Assembly: GCA_030770535.1 (NCBI GenBank)
Contig: JASVEC010000017.1
Span: 434,001 to 498,000 of the forward strand
From: Batkoa obscura
Taxonomy: Eukaryota > Entomophthoromycota > Entomophthoromycetes > Entomophthorales > Batkoaceae
Length of the DNA stretch: 64,000 bases
Reading direction: 5' to 3'
A program made the position numbers and the translations under genes. Of the stretch, positions 21,714 to 33,827 are shown one piece after another (the first letter of the stretch is position 1; each line of letters opens with the position of its first letter). Under the pieces are notes generated by a model that searched no databases, was not told the origin of the DNA, and saw only the letters and a program-made list of their open reading frames with translations.

Positions 21714-23282
21714 TTAATTTATCCATTCCGCTAATTTTTTTAATACTAAACTCCTCGCTAATCTTAAATCTAAGGGATCATTATCAAAATCAGGTAAAAG
21801 ATCTTGAGTATGGGAAGCAGAAGTAATTAAAAGTACCAGATTATTACTTGTATTCGTATTGCTTATATTGTTATCCATGGGACTGTTCTTATTGGGCAAT
21901 ACTGATAAGTAAGACCAAGGATCTAATTTTCCGTTTGTATAGATGACTTTGCTTATTAATTCAGTTCCGCCATACCTTTGATTTATATCTTCGACTTTAG
22001 GTGGCCCAATTGATTTACCAAAGTGTTCTTTGGAGCATACTGTGTTATAAATCCAATCATACGTTAATCTTTGGGATCTTAGACTTATTCCACTGTTTGG
22101 TGCTGTTTGATAATATCCAAACTCAGTACATGTTTGATAAGTCCACTATATAATATAATAAAAATAAATAAAGATACGCATAAGTAACTTAATAATATAA
22201 TCTACCTGTCTATTAGCATTATCTGGATTGTATTTAATATCTTTAATTTCATCTATAAAGGTTAAATCATAACACGACTTATTTTGAGATTTGAAATAAA
22301 TCTTGGCAGCAGTTGAAAAATATGCTAAATATTCATCAAATGACATATTATAATCTATATTACTACATACGGTATTCACATTAAATGGTACATTAGGTCG
22401 ATTATATTGTACTGCTGTTGCAAACATATCCGACAACACAGATACAAACATAGTATCATCTATTACACTTTGACACTCAAATTGTTCTTTAACTCTTGAG
22501 ATTGTATTACTGTTTTTACTATTTAATAGTATGTCCAAGTTTTTAGTAAAATTAGCAATAATATTAGCACACTTTTCACCAAATGAAATGGCAGTAATTT
22601 GATCGTACTGATAAAAATCTCCAAGTGCTTTTACTGGAGCGGAAGAAGCTAAAGCCGCATCAATTAAATTTGGAAACAATTTTCTAGACCAAGCAGCTAA
22701 ATTACCAGCATAACTACCACCAACAACAATCACTTTTTGGTTCTCCTTTCTTTTGCTCTGTAAAAAGGATTCAATATCTTTTAAACTTTGTAAACTACTT
22801 AAATAACTCAAGTTATCTACACTCATATCTTCAAATAATTTACTTTCCCCATAATAACGATGCTCTAAGGTATAAACCATGGCTTGAAATTGTTGGGCTA
22901 TCCTTACTATAAACCCACTTTCACTACTTCTTGAGACTAACTTGCCTTCCCCACCAATATATAATAATAGTGGTCCATTCTCTTTATAATAGTTATTATT
23001 TTGATAGTAGCGTTGACTAAAATTTCTATTATCATTTGGATTGAGATGATCAACTCTTTGTTGAAATATTAGACCTTTGCCTTCAGTCATCATAGGTTCC
23101 AATTTATTAGTTAATAGTGGTATTGGTTTAATTCCTGCCTCGTTTTCATAATCTATAGCTGCTATAGCCCTAAACAAAATTTAATTAATTAATTGATTAG
23201 GTTTAGTTTAATATTACCTTAAACTATAAGTTGTACTTAAACAAGTTAATAAAAAGAATAGTAGACGTATAAATAAATTCAT
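21714..23282 (-). CDS. Serine peptidase family S28 (prolyl carboxypeptidase/DPP2-like), secreted
   Basis: Three exons on the minus strand: 23282-23218, 23169-22206, 22145-21714, giving 486 aa. Introns are 48 and 60 nt, GT-AG. Exon 1 encodes a signal peptide (MNLFIRLLFFLLTCLSTTYS), so the true start is at 23282, not at a methionine in exon 2. S28 enzymes cleave Pro-X bonds at peptide ends at acidic pH in lysosome or vacuole, or outside the cell. The family signature FQQRVDHLNP is present. The nucleophile lies in VVGGSYAGNLAAW, the catalytic Asp in NGKLDPWSYL and the His in SASHTQDL. Several N-x-S/T sites fit a secreted glycoprotein. Length is close to the family norm of about 490-500. In a fungus it would serve protein digestion. 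Confidence 0.95.
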
Positions 23283-24235
23283 TCTTTAATATTTGATATT
23301 GTAAAATAAAAACACAATGCGTTATTTATACATCTTTTATTTTTTTTCTTGTTATAATCTTTCTTAATTTCCGTTTTACTTTTATTGACATTTTTAACAT
23401 TTTAACTTGCTTATTTTCCATTTTTAGATTTATTAATGTTGTTCAATTGCTGTTCTAGTATCTCTTTTTAACTTCTTTTAATAAAAATGATATAGCTTTA
23501 GTCTATCAATTTATTTTATTTTTCATATTTTTAACTCTAATCTATCATAAAATAATTGATATTAATTTCTTAACCAAATAAACATTTTGAATACTGCAAT
23601 AATATTTTGTAATTAATGTTCTAAATCAAATTAACTTATTAGCTTATAAACTGTAAAATTTTATTAAGTAAATTAAATAATGTGCGTAGCACCTCCAGAT
23701 GTTCTAATAAAATAATATTTTAATAGCTCAACATAATATAAAATAAATTGAAATCAATATTATTTTATCCACAGTTTATTAATTGAAATATAAAATAAGC
23801 TCGTATACTGAATAACTTCGCTTGACCAATGAAATCATCATGGTATGGTGCACTATTTCTTTTCTGGATTTAAAGTTCTTAAATTATCAGCAGTCACATT
23901 AATATCGGTAAATGATTTAAAGCTATTTTCCCTAAGATTAGCCTTCAAACTGCTAATTTTAGATAATATCTAAAGCGTTTGTTTGGACATAGTGACACAA
24001 TATCAGAATAATCCAATGATATGAAGTATATATATTAAAAACCAGTAAAATGAGATCTATTAGGAATAAAAATTAAAATTTAGCCAATAAAATTTAAGTT
24101 TCAATTAGTATTTCTAACCTAACCAAAACAATTAGTAAAAAGTAATGGTGAGAGATTTTATAAAATTAACGGTTTCTGTTCTAATCAATTCTATCAAAAT
24201 TAGGATTCATTTTAATAAGCAAGTTTTTTTGAAGC
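23283..24235. promoter_or_regulatory. Divergent promoter region between S28 peptidase and PTC7-like gene
   Basis: The two genes point away from each other, so this 0.95-kb gap must hold both promoters. It is AT-rich with T-rich tracts next to the S28 start. No TATA box or named operator can be assigned with confidence. Confidence 0.4.
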
Positions 24236-25730
24236 ATGTCGGCAGTATTGAGAGCATCAAGTTTAATCAAGGCGAGGCAGGCTTCTAAAGTTTTGAAGGA
24301 TACCTCTAATGCCTCAAAATTTTATAAATATTTAAGTCAAATTACGTTGGGCACTGTAAAGGTCGGGGACCACTGCCAAGTACCTTACAACTTTGGGGAA
24401 ACTCAGTTAGCCCTTAGAAATGGCGGCTATTCATCTTTTTACCCTAATCAAGGGACTAACAATAAATCGATGGGGGATTCAATCGGGATGCTACCCCTGG
24501 TAAATAATGAGTTTAATTCAAGCACAATTTACAATCCTCGTTCAGATGCTGGATTTTTCGATTTGTACTATCCATCACCATCACCACCAATAGTTAAAGA
24601 CTGGAATCAGCAATCAGATTATGGAATGCATTTACACCCCTGGCAGCAGTATTACTTTGATTATGGAGTTACAGGGATACCAAAAACAAATTCGAAGTTG
24701 CCTTTTCCAGATGAAGATAAGTTTTATTTAAGCAAGGGGTTTGGCGAAGATGCGTGTTTTATACGTAAAGACTCTTTAGGGGTAGCGGATGGAGTAGGAG
24801 GGTGGAGAAAAGTGAAAGGTATTTTTTTGTTTGTTTTAATAATACTTGAACTCAATGTTGTTTAGGTGCAAACTCTGCCTTCTTTTCGCGCAACTTGATG
24901 CATTTCGCTTGTCAAGAACTTTCAAAGTTAGAAAGTTTGGATTACAATTCTTCGCAATCACCAGCTGAAGGCGGTGTTTATTTATCGCCTTGTGAACAGC
25001 GATTGTTTTATCATCAAGTAGATCCTATTAAAATTCTTGAAAATAGTTATCGTTTAGCTATTGAATCAGCTTCAAGTTATGTAAGTAGCAATATTATTAT
25101 ACTAATTATGATTTATATATTTATATATTTACTTAGAAAATAAAAGGTTCAAGTACAGCATGTATTGTTATACTTCGAAATAACGAGTTGAGAATTGCGA
25201 ATTTGGGTGATTGTGGAGTAGTAGTTTTAAGAGACGGCGTTGTTATTTTTCAGACTTTAGAGCAACAGCATTCATTCAATTTCCCATATCAATTGGGCAC
25301 AAATTCTAAAGATCGACCAAAAGACGCACAATACTATTCATATTCAGTAGAAAAGGGAGATGTTATAGTAATGGGAAGTGATGGTTTATTTGATAATTTA
25401 TTCCTTTCTGATATTGAAGAGGAAGTAACAAAATGGAAGCCCGACTTTGATTGGGTATATGATACAAATTCCTATAATGAAGTTTTGGGATTTTGCACTA
25501 CATCAACAAGCCTTAGAAATGCATCAAGCCATTATGAAGCTAATTTGAGACCTGGCGACTTATCTCATGCTTTAGCAGCTCGTGCCTGTAAAGTATCACA
25601 ACAAACCACGACCAATCAATCTACACCTTTCGAAGAAAGAGCTAAGAAAGAGGGCATAAAGTTTCAAGGTGGTAAAAGGGATGATATCACAGTTTTAGTG
25701 GCTGTGGTAGCACCACAAGCTCAAGATTAA
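24236..25730 (+). CDS. PP2C-type protein phosphatase, PTC7-like (mitochondrial)
   Basis: Three exons: 24236-24818, 24866-25080, 25137-25730, giving 463 aa. Metal-dependent Ser/Thr phosphatases of the PTC7/PPTC7 group act in mitochondria, where Ptc7 promotes coenzyme Q synthesis. The N-terminus MSAVLRASSLIKARQASK is basic, Ser/Ala-rich and free of acids, as expected of a mitochondrial presequence. Motifs seen: KGFGEDACF (metal-binding Asp), LGVADGVGGWR, KGSSTACIVIL, ANLGDCGVVVL, EQQHSFNFPYQL, VIVMGSDGLFDNL and GGKRDDITVLVAVV. The last two Asp residues complete the metal site. About 110 residues near the N-terminus (GGYSSFYPNQG to HPWQQYYFDYG) have no clear counterpart in the yeast protein and may be lineage-specific. 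Downstream, about 350 bp away, lies another probable mitochondrial enzyme gene on the same strand. Confidence 0.94.
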
Positions 25731-26080
25731 TATTTTACTTTTATATTCTTTTTTTAGATTTTATAACTCTTTACATCCCCTTTTACTAACACTAATAAGT
25801 TTATTTAAAGTTGGGCGTATATTGCCTTTCTATCTCTATTACATATGCTCTCTCTTAAAATTGTTGATTTTACTAATTGTTTATCATAAAAAATTTATTT
25901 TTATTTTTTAATTCATTAAATAAGTTTATAATTTGGTTACTATTATTATACTGTTATTATTATTTTACTTTATTATTGCTATATTATTTAAATTCTTCCA
26001 TGACGTGGTAGCTGTTTATGATTAATAATCAACGACTATTATAAAATTTTACTAATGATAAAATTTAATTCTTTTTTGAA
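25731..26080. other. Intergenic between PTC7-like and ABHD-like genes
   Basis: T-rich after the phosphatase stop, then AT-rich upstream of the hydrolase. Nothing specific is recognised. Confidence 0.45.
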
Positions 26081-27275
26081 ATGCGAAATCAAATAAAGAA
26101 TAAATTAAGCCATCAACTTAAAACCTTGGTCAATTTTTATCAAAGAGATCGATGGCTTATAGCACAGCAAACAGAACTTAAAATACTAAATACGGTTTAC
26201 GAATTACAAAAAATAAACAACAGTCAAGCCATTACTTTAAACAATGACCAACCCGTACAACTGTATAATCAAAATGTAGACGATGGTGAGTTTATACACA
26301 CATTGAGTATCAAGACCAACAACCCAAAAGACATTGTAATGTTACACGGGTTTGGAGTGGGTTTAGGTATTTATATGAAAAACATGGGAGCATTGTGTCA
26401 ATTGAGTTCCAACTATAACTTACATTATTTAGACTGGTTAGGGATGGGTTTATCTTCAAGACCAGACTTATTAAACTCATTTAAAGATGGCGTGGATATC
26501 ACTTATAAAGCTGAAGACTTTTTTATTAACGGTTTAGAGGCTTGGCGAAAAAATAAAAATATCGATAAACTTCAATTAGTAGGCCATTCGCTTGGTGGTT
26601 ATTTAGCTTCTTTATATAGTATGAGATATCCTGAAAGAGTAGACAAATTAATTTTATTATCACCAGGTAAGATCTCTATATTTATGATATCTAGTTTAAC
26701 TTATCCATTTGTAACGTTAGTTGGCATCCCTGAAAAACTAACTGTTAAGCCAGATACCAGACATCGAGCAACAGCTCCTAAGTGGATCAATTGGTTATGG
26801 GACCGTCATATGACCCCACAAAAGATTGTGCGTAGCTTAGGACCTTATGGGGAAAGTTTAGTATTAAGGTACATTATGGGAAGGTTCCCAAACTTACCAG
26901 AAAATGAACAAGCTTTACTTAAAGAGTATCTATTTGACATAGCCGCTTTACCAGGCTCTGGGGAATACGCTTTAGGCTCTATTTTACAAGCTGGAGCTTA
27001 TGCAAGATATCCTTTAAAGTATAGGTTAACTAATATTCATATACCTGTTACATTTGTTTGTAAGTGTTTTTAACATACAATATTGATAGTCTATAATAAA
27101 TACTTTTATTTTTATAAATGGGGATAGAGATTGGATGAACCCTAATCACGCATATAAACTTATACCAAGTTTACCGGATGGATCTAATTTGAAAATAGTA
27201 CCAAACGCAGGGCATCAATTGTTTTTAGATAACCCAACTTACTTTAATTCGCTATTGATTAATGAGTTTAACTAA
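26081..27275 (+). CDS. Alpha/beta hydrolase of the ABHD4/ABHD5/CLD1 group
   Basis: Two exons, 26081-27059 and 27118-27275, giving 378 aa. Family members include yeast Cld1 (mitochondrial cardiolipin deacylase) and mammalian ABHD4/5 lipid regulators. Motifs: MLHGFGVGLGIY (oxyanion HG), YLDWLGMGLSSRP, the nucleophile elbow LVGHSLGGYLASLY with catalytic Ser, KLILLSPG, FVYGDRDWMNP with catalytic Asp, and VPNAGHQLFLDNP, where His plus the HX4D acyltransferase-type motif are both kept. The exon junction at V-Y in VTFVYGDRDWM is fixed by family conservation, but the intron then reads GTAAGT...TTTATAA with no AG at its end. That is non-canonical or a mutated acceptor; see findings. Without splicing the frame ends four codons later and loses Asp and His. 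The gene converges on the lipase with about 100 bp between stops. Confidence 0.88.
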
Positions 27276-27376
27276 AAAAGTAATTGTAATAAAATAAGAT
27301 ATAAAATGAGAACATAATAAAGCAATATATGTAATAACATAATAATATATATAGTTTAATTAATTTATAACGTAAT

Positions 27377-28570
27377 TTAAAATCCTTTGCAATGTAAAAA
27401 GGTAGATAATCTCAGATAAAATTCAATATTGTCGAATTCCGTTTCTGGGCTCAATAATAATGTTTTAGGTAAGGACAAAGAGGGATTTATATTGTATCTG
27501 GCATCTTCATACCCGATCACTCGCCCAATAGCAGTTAACCAACGGAAGCGTACCACTAAATCAAAATGATTGGCTTGTACTGTTTCAACTAATTGACCCC
27601 ACTCTCCACTTTTTAATGAAACTAAGCCATCATTCTTACCTTCCGCTTGATTGATGATTTGCCATGGGAAATTCAAAAAGGAAAGGTAATGCATTTTATC
27701 TAAATAAGCATTATAACTATAATAAGCTACGTTAGGGTCATCTGGCGTACTTGGATTAAATTTATCTCTACAGTAATCTGTCGTCAAGTGAGAATAAGCT
27801 GGGGCATCCAAATAACTCATCATTCTTTCAAACCACTGTTGTCGTTCATGTTTATCTTTTATTTTTTCTTCACTTGAAATTTTACCTACTTTTAAATGAT
27901 CCCTACACCAATCCATAAAACTACTACCTCTATGTGGAGTCGATACTGTTGTTAAACTCTTTACTTTATATTTTTTATCTTCATTTGGTATTCTACTAAT
28001 AAGGTATCTACCATCTAATCCTCCCATTGAATGCCCTAACAAGTTTAACTCTTGACCAGGTAATGTTTTATTTAATAGCTCGTGAAGTTGTTGTGCTCTT
28101 TCTGCTATTGAGCCTGTACTTGACACTTTTACTACAATTACTTTTGATCCCATCTTTTCTAATGCTTCAGCTACGCCCTGCCAATAATGCACTTGTAACG
28201 TTGGTAAATTATCAAAACCTAATTTAAATGAGCTTAGCTTTAGTTGAATGTAAATTAAACGATTCTATTACCTATTTTATCAAAACCGTATAGGCCTAAA
28301 GTGAGTAAAATATTAGCTTAATAGAAAAATAGATGCTGATAGCTTACCGTGACATAACACTACCGGATTACGAGTAGGTTTATAATCTGGTCTTAACACA
28401 TAGATACTTTGACTAGTTTTAATCTTCTCTTTTTTCTTTTCTTGTGTATTCGTTTTTTGTTGAGTTACTGTGGCTTTAAGTAAGCTTTTGATAGTTGATT
28501 TAAACGGCGCGATATTTAAAGCCTGTTTTACAGCATCAAAGTTAAAGTTAATGGCCAATTTACGATTCAT
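27377..28570 (-). CDS. Triacylglycerol lipase, TGL2-like
   Basis: Three exons on the minus strand: 28570-28348, 28295-28272 (only 24 nt) and 28218-27377, giving 362 aa; introns are 52 and 53 nt. Yeast Tgl2 is a mitochondrial lipase that hydrolyses tri- and diacylglycerols. Motifs: PVVLCHGLYGFD (oxyanion HG) across the exon 1/2 junction, NLLGHSMGGLDGRYLI with the nucleophile Ser, TVSTPHRGSSFMDW, the Asp in EGKNDGLVSLKSGEWG and the His in VQANHFDLVVRFRW. The N-terminus MNRKLAINFNFDAVKQALN is compatible with a mitochondrial signal but not decisive. The micro-exon is required: it supplies the YGFDKI residues and keeps frame. A close paralog begins at the right edge of the window (63305-64000), sharing the same STPH, SMGGLDGRYLIS and LTTDYC blocks and the C-terminal FLxxKGF. 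Confidence 0.94.
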
Positions 28571-29830
28571 TATTTTTTTATAAACTAATTATACATTCTT
28601 TTATACTATCAAAAAATGAATTTACTATTCCCCTTCAACTTGACTATGTTGGATTCACATGCCAATTTATCATTTTACCTCATAATTCGTTAACTTCTTA
28701 TTAAATTTGGGAATTACTTGTGCTCTTAAGCCAATCAATGTGTTCAGTCTTACAATATGCTGGTTTGGATAAGCCACAATTGAAGTTGAACTATTTTGTT
28801 TGGGCTCTTTAATTGATTTGCTGATTAAATTTATTTTAAATTGAATGTAATCTAAGTTTGACGTTATCTAGGTCATTTAATCATTACTTAATTGACTTGA
28901 GTGCATATTTGCAAACTTAAACTATATAATATTGAGATTAAATATAATAACTTGTTATCATTACTTGTATTTTAATAGCATTTATCAAATTAAGACAAGA
29001 AATTAAACACCTTTAAGACTTTTTAAACATAAATACAGTTAATAAAATAAAGTGGTATTATCGATTTACTTTAATAATAAATAAGAGCATAATAATTCAT
29101 ACTAAATAAATTAATTTGAAATAGTTCAAAACAATTATTTAAGTCAAAGAATATAAGTTTTTAAAAAAAGGCGAAATATAAATAATGCCATACCTAATAT
29201 TAATTTCTAACAAGTGTTATTCAAACATTTTAGGCCAAACGGGCTGATTTGTTTATAATTACCATTAAAAATTTTACTAAGTAGAAAAATTTAAAAACAA
29301 AAATAAATATTACTTATAACATCTATTAAAATTATAGTAAATCGTTTCAGTATATTAAATACTGTAGTAGATATTGCAACTTGAAAACAGAGGAGTTTGT
29401 TTTTGAAAACCAACCCATTTGGGACAGTTTTTGAGGACGTTATATTATTTAGGCTTATATAATGTAAATGTGTTACTTTGATGACATATACATAAATTAT
29501 TACATAAAAATTAATCTGGTGTTGTTTTTTATAACGTTTGTCATTAGAATAATTAATGCCATACTAAATAATATAGCTTGTCTTTTTAATTTTTTTCAAA
29601 ATTTTAAATAAGTAGGTAATTCACTATAACTCAAAAAACAACTCGAAAAATAGTACGTATAGACTCATTTTAAAAGCAACCAGGTTTTCAACATACTTTA
29701 AAATTACAATAATAAATTCAGTGTAAAGTTTAGTCTCTTTAATAAGCTTTGTTTTATATTGCTTAATATATTATACATTGAGTAAGAATAAAGTTAATTA
29801 CTTTTTTTAAATATTGAAAGCAAAAAATAA
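28571..29830. other. AT-rich gene-free stretch
   Basis: Upstream of the lipase. No coding frame, RNA or recognised repeat is visible. Confidence 0.5.
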
Positions 29831-29937
29831 ATATGGGGATGTATTTTTGTATTTAAGAATTTTACTAACAAATTCTCCGCTCAAATAGCGCTTAAAAGAT
29901 AGAAAAAGTGATGAAGCCAAAAAAAACATCCCTATAT
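29831..29937 (-). mobile_element. MITE copy (GGGG-tip family)
   Basis: Full-length, with AATATGGGGATG and CATCCCTATAT ends. The core is CCGCTCAAATAGCGCTT. Confidence 0.92.
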
Positions 29938-31959
29938 ATTTTCGATACATTATAATTCATTTCTAATAAATAACCTTAGTTTTTTAGCTTTAAAAAAAGT
30001 GAAAGTCGTAAAAATATAATTAAACACATTATAACTCAATGAATAATTTGTCAAATAACATAGCATAAAGCTTATTAGGGATTCCAAACTCTATACTACA
30101 CTTGATATTATGATGTTGGAGATGCAAGCAGTCTAATAACTTCAGTAAAATTTGTAAGTTTTTACAGAAAAATGTATAATGCTTTTATAAAAGCAACTAA
30201 GTTTAACTATCATAACATATTAATAAAAAATGTAAAATAAAGTTTGGAGTTTTTAATAGCTCTTTTTAACATTACCTACTGCACTATTTATTGAGCTATA
30301 GCAAATTTAGCTACTTTTTAAAGTGTTAAAAAGGATTTAGTTTTGGTATAGTATAAAGCATTTTAATAAAAAAAGTTGCTAAAAAACATTACCAGAGTAG
30401 TTTGTATACATTAATATATATGCTTGTTATTAAAAAATCATATCCACATTATATAATCTTAGATATTATAATGATTTTTCATACCAGCCTTTTTAGCCAA
30501 ATCGGACCGGATGAGCTGAGTTCAAATAGTACTTGCTAATAATTAATTTCAGATAATCAATTCAAATAATAGGAAATTTATTTAGATTAAGTATAATTAC
30601 ATTCAAAATCTCCATTAATTCTGTCTTTCGATCTCCTTTGAATTTTCCCTTTATCCTTGCACTATCTACTTTATTAAATTTTATTAAGATGAATCGCCAC
30701 TAACTCAATGAGTAATAAACATACTACAAATTCTAAAAAAAATTATCTTTTAAGCGTTTATAGATATACTTAGAACAACTTATCCCTCACCATGGATCTC
30801 TAACCTTTCTTTTCTTATTCTCTTCACTTTTGGTTGCAACACATTTTGTTACATTCTTTTTTCAAATATTTTATTCTATTAATTAGACTTTTTTTGCTTA
30901 TAGATGGTCATATACTTAATATAATATTTTATAACAAGATCATATCTTTTAATTTTAGACAAGTGATCTGCTTTAACTTTAATCCACTCTAAAACAAGCG
31001 AGCCTGTTTTAAGTAAATAAGACTGTTCTAAATGTTTTTCCAGCCCCTTCCTCATCTCCTTTAGTAAGAAGTATTTTAACTAATAGAGTAAGCCCTGATT
31101 ATGTTTATTTCATATCATTTGCTATCCTAAAATATATTTTTGCTGGTAGTTATCCTTCTTGGTTAAATAACAGTTGTTATATAAGATATAAAATTCGATA
31201 TCTTTATGTGTGTTTATAACCTTATTTAAAGTTTTTTGAGCAAGACTTAAACCTAAGTTGGCTATTTATCAAATCACGTTGAATTGAACTAGTTAAAAAT
31301 TTATGTGATCCTTTTCTAAATACAACTGGTTCACCTCAAATTGAAAATAAATAGTGGTATTTTCTACAATCAGCCACTTGTTTGTTTGGTTTTTTTGAAG
31401 TTTGCTGCTTAAAAAATCAGTACTTTGCATTGAAATTTATAATGCTAAGCTAGAAAATTATTTATAAATGTAATCTGACATACTACAATTTTGATTATTA
31501 TTATTATTGCTAGTATCTTTTTCTTATATGATAATATTAAATTGTAGTTAATTAAAGATATTTTAAAATAAAAAATACAAATTACATAATTTTAAAATAA
31601 AGAAAGCTAAAATGTTTGAGAATTTTTGATTTTTACATTTTAAATTTAATAGTATAAAAGTAATTTATCAGTGAAATTATGATAAGTTAATAAAAGCTAG
31701 TTTAAGTCAATTTATAAACTACGTTTTATTAAAGTGTGGGAAGAATTATTAGTTAAAATTTTAGCTTAATTGAGATGAACCAGTTGTATCCGATCAAATT
31801 CCGTAACCCTTCTTTTGTTTACCCCAAGGCAAATCATTAGTAAAAGGAGTATTTGATAGTTTCTAAATTGGCTGGGTTTTTTAAAGATAATACCTTGTAT
31901 AGCTCATAGCTTTTCGTATACTGATTATTATAGTAAGCTGATTACATATCAGGAAATTT
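29938..31959. other. AT-rich gene-free stretch
   Basis: About 2 kb with no sustained frame on either strand. No structural RNA or repeat copy is recognised. Confidence 0.5.
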
Positions 31960-32068
31960 TATAATAAAAGTGTGCCCATTGTTATCATCCAAATGATATT
32001 TAAATCTATTTGAATACTTTACTTCTAAATTATCCAAAACAGTTTTACCAATATTCATTTTTATTAAA

Positions 32069-32480
32069 CTAATGTATTGCTACTTCCTTTTTATCTAATA
32101 AATTAAACAAGTTTATCAAATTTTTAATGTTATTGGGGCCATGTTGAATAGATTGCTCAAACTCCCTCTTTGTTTTATTATAATTTCTTATTTTTGAACA
32201 AGCTGTTCCTAATACACTTTTAATACTTAAACATAATACTTTAATAGCTTCTCTTATTGAAGATTCCTTTGATTTTATATTTGCCAAAGTTTCAATAGCC
32301 ACTTTGTATTTCTCGATTCAAAGATAGCATCTAGCTTTAGGGTGCTCTGATTTCAAAATACCATGGTCAATTTTGTCTAATAATTTAAGACCCTTATTAT
32401 ACTCTTTAAATGAAAAGTAAGTCATTACTGCTGAATAGAATTCTGCAGGGTTATTAGCTTCTCAATCCTTTTTCATCTAA
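32069..32480 (-). pseudogene. TPR-repeat protein fragment, broken
   Basis: On the minus strand a frame from about 32480 reads EFYSAVMTYFSFKEYNKGLKLLDKI and then ARCYL, a TGA at about 32314, and IEKYKVAIETLANIKS, continuing as an open frame to a stop at 32069. The two helical blocks A-x3-Y-F-x3-EY-x-KGLKLLDK and EKYKVAIETL look like tetratricopeptide repeats. The internal TGA, the lack of a start and frame changes toward 31960 (a short frame beginning MNIGKTVLDNLE) suggest a decayed gene. I do not recognise a specific family. Confidence 0.5.
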
Positions 32481-32545
32481 AAACATACTACTAATCTTAT
32501 AAATGTTACTACCCCTTTTTTCTTTGGTATCCTGTATTATTAAAC

Positions 32546-32650
32546 ATATGAGGATGTTTTTTTTGGTTTCATTACTTTTTCCATTTTTTAAGCGCTATTT
32601 GAGTGGAAAAATTGTTAGTAAAATTCTTACACAAAAATACATTCCCATAT
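32546..32650 (+). mobile_element. MITE copy (GGGG-tip family)
   Basis: Full-length, ATATGAGGATG to CATTCCCATAT. The core is AGCGCTATTTGAGTGG. Confidence 0.92.
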
Positions 32651-32687
32651 ATTAAATTTAATAAAAAAAATAGTTTTTGTTAGCTTT

Positions 32688-33154
32688 TGTGAAATATTGC
32701 TTTATTTAGCTCTCAGATTGATTATAACATAATCGATCACTTAAGTTGTTGTGCTCTCAAGTTCAAATACAATCAATTCAGAGTCCCTTATTTTGATTTA
32801 CTGCGAGAATTTATAACTTTATATTGCAAAGAATGATATCTTCTCGTTTTGATATCCATACTTGTTGGAGTATAAAAGAGATTCTTTAACATGATAACTC
32901 GAGACTTTTTTAATTGAGTTACTCCCTGATATCGTATCATCAATAAAGCCACTAAGTCTTTCTGACAACTTCTTACGTAGATTTTACAGTAGTATTGTCT
33001 ATTCTATTTATTTTACATAGTTTGTAACTTACTACGTATTATTCTTATTGATTTAAGTCTATCTTAGTTATATAAACTAAGGTCGTTCGACTCAAGGCAA
33101 GTTAATTAAGCAAGAATAGCTTTTAACTCCAACCACTGAGTACCAACTTTCACA
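32688..33154 (-). mobile_element. Solo LTR (fossil), 467 bp
   Basis: TGTGAAA...TTTCACA ends are flanked by a perfect 4-bp duplication CTTT/CTTT (32684-32687 and 33155-33158). It is very similar to and exactly as long as the copy at 33828-34294, which lies in the opposite orientation. The pair are among the youngest copies in the window. No internal region is attached. Confidence 0.88.
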
Positions 33155-33296
33155 CTTTTTTGTTTGTTTTAATATATTTTTCAACTATTTATTACTTTAA
33201 TAAATATTATTATTATTATTATTTATTAATTTACAAAAAAACATTTAAATAATAAAAATAAAAACTATTGAATTATAATATGAAATTTAGTGCTTA

Positions 33297-33822
33297 ATAT
33301 GCAAGTTAATATTTGATAAATAAAATTAAAAGCAGTTTTTATTTAGTTAACTGGCTATAAGTCAAAAAAGCTTAGTTTATATGACTATAATAAACTTAAA
33401 TTAACAAAAATAGCATATAATAAGCTATAAACTATACAAAATAAACAAAATAAAAAATATTGTTATAAAATTTACATAAAATACTATAAAACTTAATAAT
33501 TTTATTAAAAAGTTTTTTTATACTTTAATTAAGTAACTATATGGGGGTGTCTTTTTGGTTTCATTACTTTTTCCATTTTTTAAGCGCTATTTGAGTGGAA
33601 AATTTGTTAGTAAAATTCTTAAATACAAAAATACATCCCCATATATAAAAAACATAATAATAGTTATTTTTTATTATATTCTCTAAATATAAATATTAAA
33701 ATATCAAAATAATATTTTTTGCAATTAAATAATAAAATTTTTTACAGAAAATTTAAATAAAAGGCTTTGAATTAATTATATCTGAATTCAAAAATATAAT
33801 AGCTTTTAGTAGCAAAATTATT
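33297..33822 (+). mobile_element. Decayed LTR (fossil) carrying a MITE
   Basis: Aligning by eye with the 467-bp copies, the blocks AAGTTAATA, TTAAAAGC, AGTTAACTGGC, CTTAGTTTATATGAC and AAAATTTACATAAAA follow in the right order on both sides of a MITE. Most differences are C to T or G to A. It is the oldest of the well-defined copies and is sandwiched between the two young inverted copies. Confidence 0.7.
33539..33644 (+). mobile_element. MITE nested in the decayed LTR
   Basis: Full-length, ATATGGGGGTG to CATCCCCATAT. The core is AGCGCTATTTGAGTGG. Confidence 0.92.
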
Positions 33823-33827
33823 TAAAG

